The notes beneath the pieces were generated by a model. It had not been told where the DNA came from, made no database searches, and worked only from the letters and a program-made list of their open reading frames with translations. From NCBI GenBank assembly GCA_027001345.1, contig JALTMS010000238.1, positions 1-6,309 of the forward strand: a stretch of 6,309 nt of DNA, given 5' to 3'. Below, in pieces: positions 5,708 to 6,309 of this stretch (position 1 is the first letter of the stretch; every line of letters begins with the position of its first letter). Made by a program: the position numbers and the translations under genes. This stretch comes from Acidobacteriota bacterium (lineage in GTDB: Bacteria; Acidobacteriota; Polarisedimenticolia; J045).

Positions 5708-6309
5708 CGCGGCTTCCCGGCAAAGAAGGCCTGCCGCGTCGGATCGTCCACCTGGTCGAAGTAGAAGAGCTTGAAGCGCGGGTAGTCGGCGGCCACCTGC
5801 TTCGGATCAGGGGGATCGGCGATGTAGTCGTCGAGGAAGGAGGGGAAGTCGGCAAAGTGCGCGCCGCGCTCCCTCAAGCGTTCGAGCAACTCGGGGTTCC
5901 AGCGCAGAATCCAGCCTCGCAACCGGCCGTAGCGGATCTCCCACAACGGTACGTGGCGCTCGATTTCGAGCACTCGCGGTGCGGATGGATGGAAGATCAG
6001 ATCGGCGTGGCGCTCGCCGATGACGTAGTCCAGGTCGGCCCGTTTCTCGTGGCCCACGCGCCCCCTCCGGTTCAGCCTCCGGTGGGCGATGCGACGGTCG
6101 GTCAACCCCGTTTCGCACTCGATCGCTACCGGCACCCGCGCCTTGTCCATCATGCGCGCTTCGAGGCCGAGGAAGGCGATGCGGACGTCCAGACCGTCGA
6201 TCAGTCGGGCCAGGTCCTCGGCACGCGCGTCGAGCACTTCGACGACCTGCTGACGATAAACCTGTCGTTCGTTGGCGATGCCGTGGTACCACTCGGTATC
6301 GCTGACCGG
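5704..6309 (-). CDS. C-terminal part of a membrane glycosyltransferase-like/uncharacterised envelope protein
   Basis: The frame is open through the right edge, giving 201 residues from base 6309 to TGA 5704-5706; the GTG at 6237 is internal, so the real start lies outside the window. The visible part begins VSDTEWYHGIANERQVYRQQ and contains a block VAIECETGLTDRRIAHRRL, then RGRVGHEKRADLDYVI, and later FADFPSFLDDYIADPPDP. A 'GLTD..IA...L..RGR.GHEK...LDY' block is what I recall from the soluble C-terminal tails of polytopic GT39/arabinosyltransferase-like proteins, where the membrane helices precede it. No membrane segment is visible here, consistent with being only the tail. The 4-bp overlap with the next gene implies cotranslation and a shared pathway. 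The exact family needs the missing N-terminus; it could equally be an unnamed conserved envelope protein. Confidence 0.6.
   Translation of the reverse strand, partial: PVSDTEWYHGIANERQVYRQQVVEVLDARAEDLARLIDGLDVRIAFLGLEARMMDKARVPVAIECETGLTDRRIAHRRLNRRGRVGHEKRADLDYVIGERHADLIFHPSAPRVLEIERHVPLWEIRYGRLRGWILRWNPELLERLRERGAHFADFPSFLDDYIADPPDPKQVAADYPRFKLFYFDQVDDPTRQAFFAGKPR

Noticed and set aside
4524..5855. 443-codon minus-strand ORF in another frame
   Set aside because: It gives an Arg/Gly/Ala/Pro-rich translation without motifs and overlaps both well-supported minus-strand genes; a GC-driven shadow.
1..6309. CRISPR array, tRNA or rRNA
   Set aside because: I saw no regularly spaced direct repeats, no tRNA-like cloverleaf and no rRNA signature on either strand by eye.

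Overview
The window is GC-rich bacterial DNA. It holds a 5'-truncated RHS/YD-repeat protein with a small downstream gene on the plus strand, then a scar of decayed mobile and secreted-protein DNA, then two membrane-associated genes on the minus strand. The high GC, the fibronectin-III-like insert in the RHS shell and a 'GTCSERSNAAPCP'-type C-terminal remnant recall secreted proteins of Acidobacteriota (Thermoanaerobaculia-like) or other soil/sediment bacteria. That placement is an impression from sequence style and has not been tested.

Region 1 (3-2603, plus strand) looks like a polymorphic-toxin style cassette. The RHS protein enters from the left edge. It carries YD repeats, a two-part beta-rich (FnIII-like) insert, a Gly/Pro linker and the RHS-associated core ending in DPTGM near base 1433. 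An uncharacterised C-terminal domain of about 248 residues follows. The frame of this domain breaks at an 8-G run (1890-1897). The sequence after the run makes sense only in the next frame, up to a stop at 2177-2179, so one more G would restore a full-length protein. A DUF1493/acyl-carrier-like protein follows 55 bp later and is the natural candidate for an immunity or partner protein. It has Gly where a true ACP has its phosphopantetheine Ser. The C-terminal domain and partner gene look less GC-rich than the shell, as expected for an exchangeable tip cassette.

Region 2 (about 2604-3388) has no intact gene that I trust. It contains the wreck of an ISL3-type transposase, with two in-frame stops, a frame change and an internal deletion. 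Beyond it lie a near-perfect 15/16-nt inverted repeat (3043-3095), a 62-codon ORF that looks like the last piece of a secreted FnIII-like protein, and a short convergent intergenic gap.

Region 3 (3389-6309, minus strand) is an operon whose two genes overlap by 4 bp (ATGA). The upstream gene is cut by the right edge and looks like the C-terminal soluble end of a membrane glycosyltransferase-like or uncharacterised envelope protein. The downstream gene encodes a 772-residue multi-pass membrane protein with a central spermidine-synthase-like SAM-binding domain that lacks part of the aminopropyltransferase active-site motif. The promoter of this operon lies outside the window.
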